In this document: piece by piece, positions 8,644 to 17,119 of the stretch
How positions within the stretch are numbered: the first letter of the stretch is position 1
Layout of the letters: the number at the start of each line of letters is the position of its first letter
Assembly: GCA_964394085.1 (NCBI GenBank)
Contig: CAYMWF010000007.1
Location: 55,245 to 102,135 of the forward strand
Direction of reading: 5' to 3'
DNA: 46,891 nt
Origin: CAYMWF01 sp964394085 [NCBI: uncultured Gemmatimonadota bacterium]
GTDB lineage: Bacteria; GCA-2686955; CAYMWF01
Notes under the pieces: generated by a model
Told to the model about the DNA's origin: nothing
The model's database searches: none
Seen by the model: only the letters and a program-made list of their open reading frames with translations
Program-made: the position numbers and the translations under genes

Positions 8644-9516
8644 TTAATCCGTCTTCTTTCTCGCACGATTTTTCGGTCTGGTGAAATCGACTGAAATCGA
8701 CAGATCGATAAATTCCTCCGTAGAGAAAGTCTGCGGCCGTCTGGAGGAATCCACATTCTCGGGGAACGACGTAAATCCTGCGTTTCCCAATGCATTTTTA
8801 ATCATCTTCCGTCTGCCCAGAAATGCGGCAGATACGACCTTTTCGAATCTCTCGAGGTTGAAACCATCAGGCAATACTTGTTCGACCCTCGGAGACAGCC
8901 GGACAATAGAAGACGTCACTTCAGGAACAGGATAGAATGACCGGGGAGACACCTCGCAGCGATTTTCGATAAGAAAATGGTAATCGGCCATGACCGTCAG
9001 CATTCCTCTGGCGCTGCTTCCCGGGGAGGCGGTGATCCTCTCTGCAACATCTTTTTGAATGATCAAAACAGCCCTGGAAAGCCGATCGCGGTTGTTCATG
9101 AGCCAGCGCAGAAAACGCCCGGTAATGGAATATGGGAGCGATGCAAGAACAACCGCTTTTTCAGTTCCGGAGCAGGGAATACCTGGCGCATCCGCCATCA
9201 ATTCATCAAGGGTTGTTTTCAGAATATCGCCGCAAATGAACCGAACCCGTGTTTCACCTCTGATGGTCCTTTCAAGTGCCTCGCATAAGACTCTATCGAT
9301 TTCCACGCCGATATAGGCGCCGTCATGCTCAACCAGCAGCGGGCTGGTGATGCTGCCCGTTCCCGGACCTACTTCCACGACAATCTCACCATCGAGGACA
9401 GCGGCTTCGTCGAGGAAACGCTCGATTATATTATTGTCGGAAAGAAAATTCTGGCTTCTGCTCTTCGAGGGGAAAACACCCAGCTCCCGGAGAATTCGCC
9501 GTGGATCAGGCATCAC
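8644..9516 (-). CDS. rsmA: 16S rRNA (adenine1518/1519-N6)-dimethyltransferase
   Basis: 290 aa. RsmA (KsgA) transfers four methyl groups from S-adenosylmethionine to two adjacent adenines of the 16S helix-45 loop during late 30S assembly. Visible motifs: SQNFL near residue 21, the SAM loop VVEVGPGTGSIT at about 46-57, acidic VEID at 71-74, GDIL at 97-100, and the catalytic-site motif LPYSIT at 127-132. In most relatives the last is NLPY; here the first residue is Ser126. Start is GTG (9516) or the adjoining ATG (9513), with AAAGGG upstream; both overlap the tatD stop, so translation is coupled. Normal family length. Confidence 0.93.
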   Translation of the reverse strand: MMPDPRRILRELGVFPSKSRSQNFLSDNNIIERFLDEAAVLDGEIVVEVGPGTGSITSPLLVEHDGAYIGVEIDRVLCEALERTIRGETRVRFICGDILKTTLDELMADAPGIPCSGTEKAVVLASLPYSITGRFLRWLMNNRDRLSRAVLIIQKDVAERITASPGSSARGMLTVMADYHFLIENRCEVSPRSFYPVPEVTSSIVRLSPRVEQVLPDGFNLERFEKVVSAAFLGRRKMIKNALGNAGFTSFPENVDSSRRPQTFSTEEFIDLSISVDFTRPKNRARKKTD

Positions 9517-10292
9517 CCGAAAGCCCTTTCGGAGAGGGCGGGAAAGCAGGCCATGGTGTGTCTTGCACAGGATTCGCCCACTTCGGCGGCATCCAGGTCG
9601 AGAACCTTTCCGATAGCAGCCGCGATATAAGGGATATTTGCAGGTTCGTTTCTCTTTCCCCTGAACGGGTCGGGTGAAAGGAACGGGGAATCGGTTTCGA
9701 GCAGCAGAGAATCGAAGAATTCCCCTGCGAGTTCCGCCCTGTCGCTTTTTCGGTAGGTTACCGGTCCACCCATCGAAAAATAGAATCCTTTACTTACGGC
9801 CTTTTCCAGGAATTTTCTGTCACCCGAAAAGCAATGAAAGACACCGTGGTGATTCCAGCCGTCGCTCGATGACATAATTTCATCCACACGTTCATAAGCG
9901 TTCCGTACATGGATAACCAGGGGAAGATTGTGCTTCCTGGCCACGTGAATGTGTGCTTTGAACATTTTTTCCTGGTTTGCCTTGGGGGCTCGGTTCCTGT
10001 AAAAGTCCAATCCGGTTTCACCAACGGCGATGATCCTGTGTTCGATTGCGAGACTCTCGAGCCAGTCGAGATTTTCAATTTCGGGATTATCCACTGCCGA
10101 ATTGGGGTGCAGACCCGCTACTGTAGCGCACATCGGATGCTTCGCCTCAATTTCAAGAGCCGCGAAGGTGGTATCCCTGTCAATGCCTACATTGATAACC
10201 CGTTTTACACCCTGGCTCAGAGCCCTCTCCACGACATTGTCCACATCCTCCCGGAAGGCGGGTAGTTGAAGATGAGCATGGGTATCTATCAT
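9513..10292 (-). CDS. tatD: TatD-family metal-dependent hydrolase
   Basis: 259 aa. A TIM-barrel amidohydrolase of the TatD group; relatives act as metal-dependent DNases (3'-5' exonuclease, D-aminoacyl release reported in some). Metal ligands are visible: DTHAHL at the N-terminus, GETGLDFYR near residue 91, HVR near 127, FHCFSGD near 152, and ETDSPFL near 199. Full length. The stop overlaps the rsmA start, and ricT lies 25 bases upstream, the common bacterial tatD-rsmA arrangement; the usual metG neighbour is missing here. Confidence 0.92.
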   Translation of the reverse strand: MIDTHAHLQLPAFREDVDNVVERALSQGVKRVINVGIDRDTTFAALEIEAKHPMCATVAGLHPNSAVDNPEIENLDWLESLAIEHRIIAVGETGLDFYRNRAPKANQEKMFKAHIHVARKHNLPLVIHVRNAYERVDEIMSSSDGWNHHGVFHCFSGDRKFLEKAVSKGFYFSMGGPVTYRKSDRAELAGEFFDSLLLETDSPFLSPDPFRGKRNEPANIPYIAAAIGKVLDLDAAEVGESCARHTMACFPALSERAFG

Positions 10293-10317
10293 TATTCAGT
10301 GTTCCTTATCCGAATAG

Positions 10318-11370
10318 CTATGATAAATCGGTCGTATCCGCCGACGTTCCGCCCGACGAATCGATGTTCTCGTTTTTCCTGTCGACCTCCGAACGCTCAG
10401 CTTCTCCTGCCGGCATAATCTCTCTATGCATCTTTTCCAGGGGGAATTTCTGTTCCGAGCCGTCCATAAATTGGATATAGACCAGACGCTTGAAAATATT
10501 ATACTTGGATACCCGCCCGCGTTTACCGGCAAAAACGACTTTCATACCGAGAGCCGGAAATTCATTCACTTCCCGGCAGTAAAATTCCCTCTCATAGGAA
10601 AGGCAGCACATCAATCTCCCGCATACCCCCGATAGTTTTGTGGGGTTCAGAGACAAGAACTGGTCTTTCGCCATTTTCAGCGTAATCGGCTCGAATTTGT
10701 GAATAAAAGACGCACAACAGAGCGGTCTCCCGCATGATCCGTATCCTTTGAGCCATCTGGCTTCATCTCTGACGCCTATCTGTCGCATTTCGATTCGAGT
10801 CTTGAAAATTCCGGCCAGGTCTTTTACCAGCTCTCTGAAATCAACCCTTTTCTGTGCGGTGAAGTAAAAGGTAATCTTGTTCCTGTCCAGCTGGTATTCC
10901 GCATCGACCAATTTCATCCTGAGACCCCGGGCGACGATTCTGCTTCTGCATGTTCTCAGGGCAGCCTCTTCATCGCGCCTGTTCAGGTCTCTCTTGCTGA
11001 GATCCTCCCTTACTGCAGTTCTCAACACCCGGAAACGGCGCCGGGGAAAAGAATTTTTGTGCTTCTCTACATTTAAACATTTCAAGCTGACAACGCCTAC
11101 ATCCTCACCCCTCTCAGCCTCGACGATTACATGATCACCCGGCTGGTAAGGCTCATTGGGTTCGCACCAGTAATAGGCCTTGCGATTGCCTTTGAATTCG
11201 ACTTCGACAAGGATCAGCTTCTCTCCGCTCTTCGGGAGCGCCGCTTCAGGAGCCTTGTCGACTTTTTGGGTTTCCTGAATCGGTATTCTGTCGTTCTCTT
11301 TTATCAGCGGCTGCTCATCGTTGTTTTGAAGCTCTTTATCCGAATTCTCGTTGTGCAGACTTTTTCCCAT
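10318..11370 (-). CDS. ricT: PSP1-domain protein RicT (YaaT-like)
   Basis: 350 aa. The first ~48 residues are polar and low complexity; about 50-265 is the PSP1 region. Cysteines C213, C218, C219, C250, C255 and C256 (GSCGRPLCCASF and SGVCGRLMCCLSYE) match those linked to iron-sulphur binding in Bacillus RicT, which works with RicA and RicF in mRNA maturation through RNase Y. In other phyla the role is unproven. Start ATG has GGAG 6-7 bases upstream. Its first 35 bases overlap the 3' end of holB, giving the typical holB-ricT pair. Confidence 0.88.
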   Translation of the reverse strand: MGKSLHNENSDKELQNNDEQPLIKENDRIPIQETQKVDKAPEAALPKSGEKLILVEVEFKGNRKAYYWCEPNEPYQPGDHVIVEAERGEDVGVVSLKCLNVEKHKNSFPRRRFRVLRTAVREDLSKRDLNRRDEEAALRTCRSRIVARGLRMKLVDAEYQLDRNKITFYFTAQKRVDFRELVKDLAGIFKTRIEMRQIGVRDEARWLKGYGSCGRPLCCASFIHKFEPITLKMAKDQFLSLNPTKLSGVCGRLMCCLSYEREFYCREVNEFPALGMKVVFAGKRGRVSKYNIFKRLVYIQFMDGSEQKFPLEKMHREIMPAGEAERSEVDRKNENIDSSGGTSADTTDLS

Positions 11371-12460
11371 TTATCACTCCGTGGCTAAACGCCCCGGTCA
11401 GCAACAGCGGAAGATTCACATTACGTGATATCAACATCATTTTCTCTTCAATATTCTCGATTGCTTTTTCGAGAGTATCACTGTCATCACACACGGTCAG
11501 GGCTTTTGGCATACCCGTTCCCGGAAACATCCTCTCCCCGCCGAAGATCTCCGACAGTCGATCACGGTGAAAAGAGAGTGCCCAGGAGAGGATATCGCGC
11601 GCGTAATTTCTTCTTTGCCCAATCCTGAGTTTTTCGATTCTACGCAGCAATTCCTGGAAACCTCCCGCGTCTATCAACCCCGCCGCGGCTTCCCGGGCGG
11701 TCTTGTCGAGGTTTTCAGCAATTTCCCTGGCCCTGACGATGCTTCCATCGCTTAAGCTCGATGCCGATCGAAGACGATCTATTTCTGTTATCCCTAATTC
11801 CTCTGAAAGATATGCCTCTACCTCCGCAGATGTCCATCTCCTGAATTTAATCACCGTGCACCGGGAGAGAATGGTTGGCAGGAGACTATGATACGCTCCC
11901 GTTTCGACAGTACAGAGTATAAATGAACCGGCAGGAGGTTCCTCCAGAGTCTTGAGAAAAGTATTCGCGGTCTCTGCCTTCATTTTATCTATATCGCGCA
12001 CGATGGCGATCTTCGCCCTTGAAGTAAAGCTGGAAAGTTCAATGAACTTTAACAGATCCGTCCGAATCGTATATATCGAATGAATAGCCTCCTTCTCGTC
12101 GTAACTCGGGATGAAGGCTTTACTATTCAGCTTCTCTTCCAGTTTCTCCCGGGCTTCCGCAAGGATCTTGCCGCGCTTTGCTGATGATGTATCTTCCCCG
12201 ATTGCAAGCATGGGGGCAAAATATCGCACATCCAGGCTCTGAACGCGGCTTATGCTCCTGCAGTCGCTGCAGTCGCTGCAGTACGAACCTGAACTGGATG
12301 ATTTTCTGCAAAGGAGCGCCCTGGCGACTGCGAATGCAACCGTTTCCTTTCCGACACCGCGCGGTCCGACGAACAACAGGGAACTGGGGAGTCTGTCCTG
12401 TTGTATGGCGCGCTGCAGGATCGTCTGGGGTACTTCCTGCCCAATCACTCCGGGAAACAT
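11336..12460 (-). CDS. holB: DNA polymerase III delta' subunit
   Basis: 374 aa. Clamp-loader AAA+ subunit that helps load the beta sliding clamp (dnaN, also in this window). Visible: Walker-A-like VGPRGVGKET at 31-40, zinc cysteines C51, C61, C64 and C67 in CSDCSDC context, TLEEPPAGSFILCT, and the SRC motif LSRCTVIKFR. A stretch of about 60 residues after the zinc knuckle is longer than in E. coli. The nearest start has only a weak AAGAG upstream. Neighbours are ricT (overlapping) downstream and pdxA upstream after 92 bases; a thymidylate kinase gene, often adjacent, is absent. Confidence 0.88.
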   Translation of the reverse strand: MFPGVIGQEVPQTILQRAIQQDRLPSSLLFVGPRGVGKETVAFAVARALLCRKSSSSGSYCSDCSDCRSISRVQSLDVRYFAPMLAIGEDTSSAKRGKILAEAREKLEEKLNSKAFIPSYDEKEAIHSIYTIRTDLLKFIELSSFTSRAKIAIVRDIDKMKAETANTFLKTLEEPPAGSFILCTVETGAYHSLLPTILSRCTVIKFRRWTSAEVEAYLSEELGITEIDRLRSASSLSDGSIVRAREIAENLDKTAREAAAGLIDAGGFQELLRRIEKLRIGQRRNYARDILSWALSFHRDRLSEIFGGERMFPGTGMPKALTVCDDSDTLEKAIENIEEKMMLISRNVNLPLLLTGAFSHGVINGKKSAQREFG

Positions 12461-12552
12461 ATTCGAAACACTCTTTTAATTCGATCGTTATCCATACCGG
12501 ATCCGGAATGCACGGAAATCAGTGCCTTCATTAAAGTCTTCATTCCCCTCGG

Positions 12553-13716
12553 TTATCCCGTGCCTATTGCACGTTCCTTTGGAGATCTGGGAACTTTACC
12601 GGCCGCAAGCGTGGCGGCCAGGTCTAAGGCGGCAATGAACCCCGATGGATCTGCAAGGCCTTTTCCCGCTATATCAAATGCGGTTCCATGATCCGGGCTT
12701 GTTCGTATTATTGGCAGTCCCATCGTAATATTCACTGAACCGAAAGGATAAAGTGCTTTTAACGGTCCGAGCGCCTGGTCATGGTACATGGCCACTACTG
12801 CATCAAATGCAGACAGTACATTTTCACTGAAAGCGGTATCCGCAGGAAGCGGACCGGCAATCTCGACACCTCTGGCCATCGCAGCCTTGATAGCCGGAAG
12901 TATCGACTTCTCTTCCTCGTCGCCAAGAAAACCGCTCTCTCCCGCGTGGGGGTTGAACCCGAGAACACCGAGTCGTGGTTGTTTCCTGCCAAACAATTCT
13001 TTCATAGTTTTCCAGGTCAAAAGGATAGTGTCCCGTATTCGTTCAATCGTCAGGAGCTCTTGAAGCCGTCCCATCGGCTCATGAACGGTCACGAGGGATA
13101 CTGCGGTATCACCTGTATAAAACAACATACCGGTCTCGTTTTCTTCCTTATTGAAATAGTCGCCGAGCCATCCGGTATGTCCCAGGAAACTTGAACCGAT
13201 TCCTTCGGAAACTCTGCTTTTACTCACTGGAGCTGTCACGAGGCTGCCCGTTATTCTTTTATCAGCAGCAGCTACTGCTGATTTAAACGATTCGAACGCG
13301 ATACGACCGCACAACCGGTTAGATTCGCCAGGTGTGATACCGCCTTCGATCAAGATGCTCTGCTCATAATCCGGCATAAGAGGATCGATATCGACAAAAA
13401 ATGCATCCGGCACAGAACGGGGAACAACCTGGCCCTTTTTTCGTTCCACACTGCGCACAGGCTCGCGGGGGTTCAGCTTTACACCCTTGAATCTATTTTT
13501 CTGTCCCGTTACTCCCATGCTGAGCACCTGCCGGAAGGCAGAAAACGAACCGAAAACAACAGGAATCATATCAGGAGCAGGGAGTTGCGCAATTGAATCG
13601 AGAATGATTTCCGGACCGATTCCCGCAGGATCTCCCATAGAAACACCCACAAGACAATTGGTGTCGATATTCAGTCGCGACAGCGAATAGTCGTCTATTA
13701 TTCCGATAGTGATCAT
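12553..13716 (-). CDS. pdxA: 4-hydroxythreonine-4-phosphate dehydrogenase
   Basis: 387 aa. Oxidises 4-phosphohydroxy-L-threonine with NAD(P) in the DXP-dependent pyridoxal phosphate pathway. Family motifs: VSMGDPAGIGPEI near residue 26, TAPVSK, GHTGWLGDYF (metal His), NPHAGESGFLGDEE, MYHDQALGPLKAL and RTSPDHGTAFDIAGKG. About 20 extra residues precede the usual family start, and an internal start is possible, but the ATG at 13716 sits one base after the S4 gene stop and fits coupled translation. surA-pdxA-rsmA proximity is also known in enterobacteria. Confidence 0.93.
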   Translation of the reverse strand: MITIGIIDDYSLSRLNIDTNCLVGVSMGDPAGIGPEIILDSIAQLPAPDMIPVVFGSFSAFRQVLSMGVTGQKNRFKGVKLNPREPVRSVERKKGQVVPRSVPDAFFVDIDPLMPDYEQSILIEGGITPGESNRLCGRIAFESFKSAVAAADKRITGSLVTAPVSKSRVSEGIGSSFLGHTGWLGDYFNKEENETGMLFYTGDTAVSLVTVHEPMGRLQELLTIERIRDTILLTWKTMKELFGRKQPRLGVLGFNPHAGESGFLGDEEEKSILPAIKAAMARGVEIAGPLPADTAFSENVLSAFDAVVAMYHDQALGPLKALYPFGSVNITMGLPIIRTSPDHGTAFDIAGKGLADPSGFIAALDLAATLAAGKVPRSPKERAIGTG

Positions 13717-13717
13717 A

Positions 13718-14053
13718 TCACTCTAGGTTATATTGTGTATTTTCTTTATCCCGATTTTCACATTTCAGTTCGACAAAAGCCTTGTACCTGTCGGTTTTTG
13801 GCAGGACCATGGCGGGAATCCACAATATCTTGATTTTTTTCTCCCTTCCAGCACCACCTATCTCGATGATATCTCCCAATTTTACACGACTCGATGCACG
13901 AACTTTTGCTCCGTTGAGTTTCACCCTCTCGGTATCACACAGCTTCCTGGCCACGGACCTGCGCTTGCATAAACCGGTTCGTTTCAGAAATAGATCGATC
14001 CTGAGTTTATTCAATCCGTTTTCAGGAGTTGTTTCCGATTCCGTAGTAGTCAT
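13718..14053 (-). CDS. S4-domain RNA-binding protein (HslR/RqcP-like)
   Basis: 111 aa. Residues about 17-65 (RIDLFLKRTGLCKRRSVARKLC ... VKLNGAKVRASSRVKLGDIIEI) form a compact S4 fold. Small S4 proteins of this type bind 50S-peptidyl-tRNA (Hsp15) or help alanine tailing (RqcP); which one applies cannot be told. The start ATG lies 32 bases inside the end of the SurA-like gene and the stop is one base before pdxA, so it is embedded in the operon. Confidence 0.8.
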   Translation of the reverse strand: MTTTESETTPENGLNKLRIDLFLKRTGLCKRRSVARKLCDTERVKLNGAKVRASSRVKLGDIIEIGGAGREKKIKILWIPAMVLPKTDRYKAFVELKCENRDKENTQYNLE

Positions 14054-15335
14054 TAATTTTTATATATGTTCGCTTTTTTTCCTGTTCCAGGAACCGTTGC
14101 AGCCTGGATTCCATTTTCTCCCGCCGCAGTTTTTGGCTGATATAGCTCCTCGCCTGATTATAATCCATCCGGCCGCCTCCGCCTTTCTTACCGGGCAGCA
14201 GGATAAGAAATTCATTATCAGACTTGACGATCGTCGGAGCCCCATTCTCTTCTGCGGCTTCAAGGACTGTCAGGAGGTTTTTCGGAATTTTGTCGATAGG
14301 TAAACCGTTTGTTTGATCTTCAACTCCGTCGGGGTACATCGAAACCATCTCTTCAAAAGTCAACTCTCCGCTCGCGATTCTATCCCTCAGAGCAGTTGCC
14401 CTTTTTTCGGCAATTATCCAATCCTTCTCTTCTATCGACAGCCTTTTGAGAATATGACGCGCGTCATACCACTCTTCACTCTTGTCTTCCACCAGTACCA
14501 GATGATAGCCCAATCTCGTTTCGAATGATTCACTTACAACACCCGGTTCGAGTTTTTTCACCATTTCTTCAAACCGGCTCATGAGAGTACCGAAGTTTGT
14601 CTTCCCCAAGGTGCCGCCCCGGGCTGCGCTTCCCGGATCTTCAGAAAAGGTCTTAGCTGCATCCGAAAAACTCATCTCTCCCGAATCTATCTTCTTTTTC
14701 ACCATTTCGAGTTCCGCAACGACGTCAACTTTTCTAGCGCTGTCTGGTGATACGGGAATATGTAGGCATTTATAAGAGTGATACAGTCCTGCGACGGGAA
14801 GCTCATCACGAAAGTGTTCAAAGTAGTTACGAATCTCCCTCTCGGCTACCGTTACTTTGGAACGAACTTCGCGATCCAGGATTTTCTCCTGAAGAATTTT
14901 CTCACGTAGAACTTTGCGGTAGCGACTTTTGAGTTCGGGCAGGCTCATATTCTGACGGGCAAGCTCCGCCTCGAACGCAGCCTGGCTCGGGAAGGACGCT
15001 GCAACGGATTCCACCTGGCTTTCAACCATCCTGTTCAACTCATCCTGGAAAACTTCTATTCCGGATCGTTCAGCGCTGGCCATCAGGAGTTTTTCTTTTA
15101 TCATCTCCTCTACGATTTCTCTTCTTATTTGCTGGCTGTTCATCTCTGTCTCGGGAATCACGCCTTGCAGAACCATTAGCCCCACACGCTCTTCCACCTC
15201 GCTGAATGTCAACGGGTTGTCGCCCACAACTGCAACGATTCCTTCCAGAAGCTCCTGCGTCCGAACATCCAAAGGAAGAATCGAGAGCACGAAGATGCCG
15301 ATAAATATTACAAAATATTTACGGTACAGACGCAT
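14022..15335 (-). CDS. SurA-like periplasmic peptidyl-prolyl isomerase/chaperone
   Basis: 437 aa. Signal peptide at residues 1-26 (RLYRKYFVIFIGIFVLSILP). A SurA N-terminal chaperone domain follows (IVAVVGDNPLTFSEVEER and several helices to about 165), then a parvulin domain at about 175-280 (FSDAAKTFSEDPGSAARGG, ETRLGYHLVLVEDK). A second parvulin-like region at about 285-385 is degenerate. Family members escort unfolded beta-barrel proteins through the periplasm to the BAM complex. AGGAG lies 6 bases before the ATG. It follows a second parvulin gene after 122 bases and precedes the S4 gene with overlap. Confidence 0.87.
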   Translation of the reverse strand: MRLYRKYFVIFIGIFVLSILPLDVRTQELLEGIVAVVGDNPLTFSEVEERVGLMVLQGVIPETEMNSQQIRREIVEEMIKEKLLMASAERSGIEVFQDELNRMVESQVESVAASFPSQAAFEAELARQNMSLPELKSRYRKVLREKILQEKILDREVRSKVTVAEREIRNYFEHFRDELPVAGLYHSYKCLHIPVSPDSARKVDVVAELEMVKKKIDSGEMSFSDAAKTFSEDPGSAARGGTLGKTNFGTLMSRFEEMVKKLEPGVVSESFETRLGYHLVLVEDKSEEWYDARHILKRLSIEEKDWIIAEKRATALRDRIASGELTFEEMVSMYPDGVEDQTNGLPIDKIPKNLLTVLEAAEENGAPTIVKSDNEFLILLPGKKGGGGRMDYNQARSYISQKLRREKMESRLQRFLEQEKKRTYIKINDYYGIGNNS

Positions 15336-15457
15336 TTTACTCTCCTGTGCGTATCACGGTTAATTCTCGACCTAACTTCAGGATGTACAGGCGCTGCTTG
15401 CCAGATAACCGAAAGATGATTTCGAAACGTTTCCGTAGAGTTGAATACCTCAGTCGA

Positions 15458-17119
15458 TCAGAATGCATATTCCCTTGAATACCGAACCTTGTGCTCTTCG
15501 GCCAGATAATCTAGAAAGTCCTTCATTCGCTCCGAATAAGCTCTTTCTTGCATCGCCTTCAGGGCAAGTTTTCTGGAGTACTCAGTTTCCATCGGCACTC
15601 TATTCAGACGCTGTTCGAGCTTGATTATCGCCCAGGCCCCTCGTTCATAAATTGGTTTCGTGTATTCACCCGGTTCAAGGGTATCTGCCACCGCCCAGTA
15701 TTCAGGATAACGCTCCTTCTTAAAAGGGCCGATCCTGCCGTGGGACTTGGCTGTTATACTTATCGAGTTGCTCAATGCCAGTTCTCTAAAGGATGCCCCA
15801 TTTTCCAGATCGCGATAAATATCCCAACATTCGTTTTCATCTTTCACCACTATTTCTCTTATCAACATCCTGTCGGGGTAAATGAATTCATCAATATTGT
15901 TCTGGATGTATTCATCGATTTCTTCAGTACTGAATTCGACTGCCTGGTTCATTTCTTCCCGCAGATAATAAGCTTGCGCTTCGCGGACGGCATCCTGGAG
16001 GAGAAAGCGTACATAATCTATTTCTCCAAGCCCCCTTCTCAGGGCTTCATTACACATCACTTTTTCAAGAACGTGACTTCTTATAAAGGGCTCGATGATT
16101 TTCGAGGTGATAAAAGGTCTCATTTCAGATTTCGTGTATTTCATCTCGCTGAAGAATTCACCAAGCGTCACACTCTCACTACCCATAGTCACGAGTACCA
16201 GATCTTCCCGTCCGTCGATAGGTTGCTCGAAAAATGGTTTTTCACCTCCGCCGACTTCGTATTCTTGAATCATCGAATGAATAAGATGCATTCCTTCTTC
16301 GTTCGTCTTCACGGGATACTTGTTGAAAAGCGAATCGACAAAAGCGTTTCGCGCAATATCCGCTTTAACTTCGAGTATCGCATTTCTCCATAGATGCATC
16401 TGTTCATCAAACGGACCTATTTCAAATCCTCTTTTCCCCACTACCTGAATCGCATGAAACCAATTTCTGAACTCGATCACCCCACTATTCTCGCCGACAT
16501 CAAGACCGTCGATAATTTCTTTCACTTCGAGTGGGAAGTCATCCGGTCTATAGAAACCGCCGGGTTTCTCTTTGGTGACAGGCAGTAGAGAGCCAATCGC
16601 ATATTTCTCGAAAGATTCTCCACGAGCTACTCTTTCCAGAACGGATGCAACATGTTTTTCATTCTTGGCCTTGTAATGCAGAACCTTTACTTCACTCGGT
16701 GTCGAATCGTACAAGGCCCGAAGTTCATTTTCATCAACGTTTACGTTGCATAGAATCAATTCATTCCCCATCGTGCGAAGAATGATCTGTCGCCGCAACA
16801 CTTCCGAAAAGACCACAACCGGCTCAAGGCTTCCGTAATTCTGTTCACTTGCATACAAACCGAGAAGAGTCTGATCCACCCAGGCTTTCACGAATTCCCG
16901 CTCGCTGCAGGTCTCTCTGGCCAACCGCTGATTCTGTTCGGAGTAAATTGAATATAATCTCTCGAGATTGCTTTTAGTAAGAATGATATCATCCACACCA
17001 GCGATGAAATCGCTTGTTTCACCTCCGCATCCTGCGAGACCCGCCATCGAAATCATCACTACCATCGTTGCCAGCCTGTAGTAATGTATCAATAAATTTG
17101 CCGATGAAAGAGAGGACAT
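15458..17119 (-). CDS. Parvulin-type peptidyl-prolyl isomerase lipoprotein
   Basis: 553 aa. The N-terminus has a hydrophobic segment ending in a lipobox (MAGLAGC, Cys31), so the protein is probably lipid-anchored in the periplasm. Two weak parvulin-like regions can be seen, about 140-235 (GSLLPVTKEKPGGFYRPDDF) and 415-510 (REIVVKDENECWDIY, HGRIGPFKKERYPEYW), joined by helical SurA-like segments. The start ATG at 17119 has AGGGGGGTGG just upstream and lies about 100 bases inside the 3' end of mfd; Met19 would shorten the overlap but lacks a ribosome site. Placed between mfd and the SurA-like gene. Specific client unknown. Confidence 0.8.
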   Translation of the reverse strand: MSSLSSANLLIHYYRLATMVVMISMAGLAGCGGETSDFIAGVDDIILTKSNLERLYSIYSEQNQRLARETCSEREFVKAWVDQTLLGLYASEQNYGSLEPVVVFSEVLRRQIILRTMGNELILCNVNVDENELRALYDSTPSEVKVLHYKAKNEKHVASVLERVARGESFEKYAIGSLLPVTKEKPGGFYRPDDFPLEVKEIIDGLDVGENSGVIEFRNWFHAIQVVGKRGFEIGPFDEQMHLWRNAILEVKADIARNAFVDSLFNKYPVKTNEEGMHLIHSMIQEYEVGGGEKPFFEQPIDGREDLVLVTMGSESVTLGEFFSEMKYTKSEMRPFITSKIIEPFIRSHVLEKVMCNEALRRGLGEIDYVRFLLQDAVREAQAYYLREEMNQAVEFSTEEIDEYIQNNIDEFIYPDRMLIREIVVKDENECWDIYRDLENGASFRELALSNSISITAKSHGRIGPFKKERYPEYWAVADTLEPGEYTKPIYERGAWAIIKLEQRLNRVPMETEYSRKLALKAMQERAYSERMKDFLDYLAEEHKVRYSREYAF

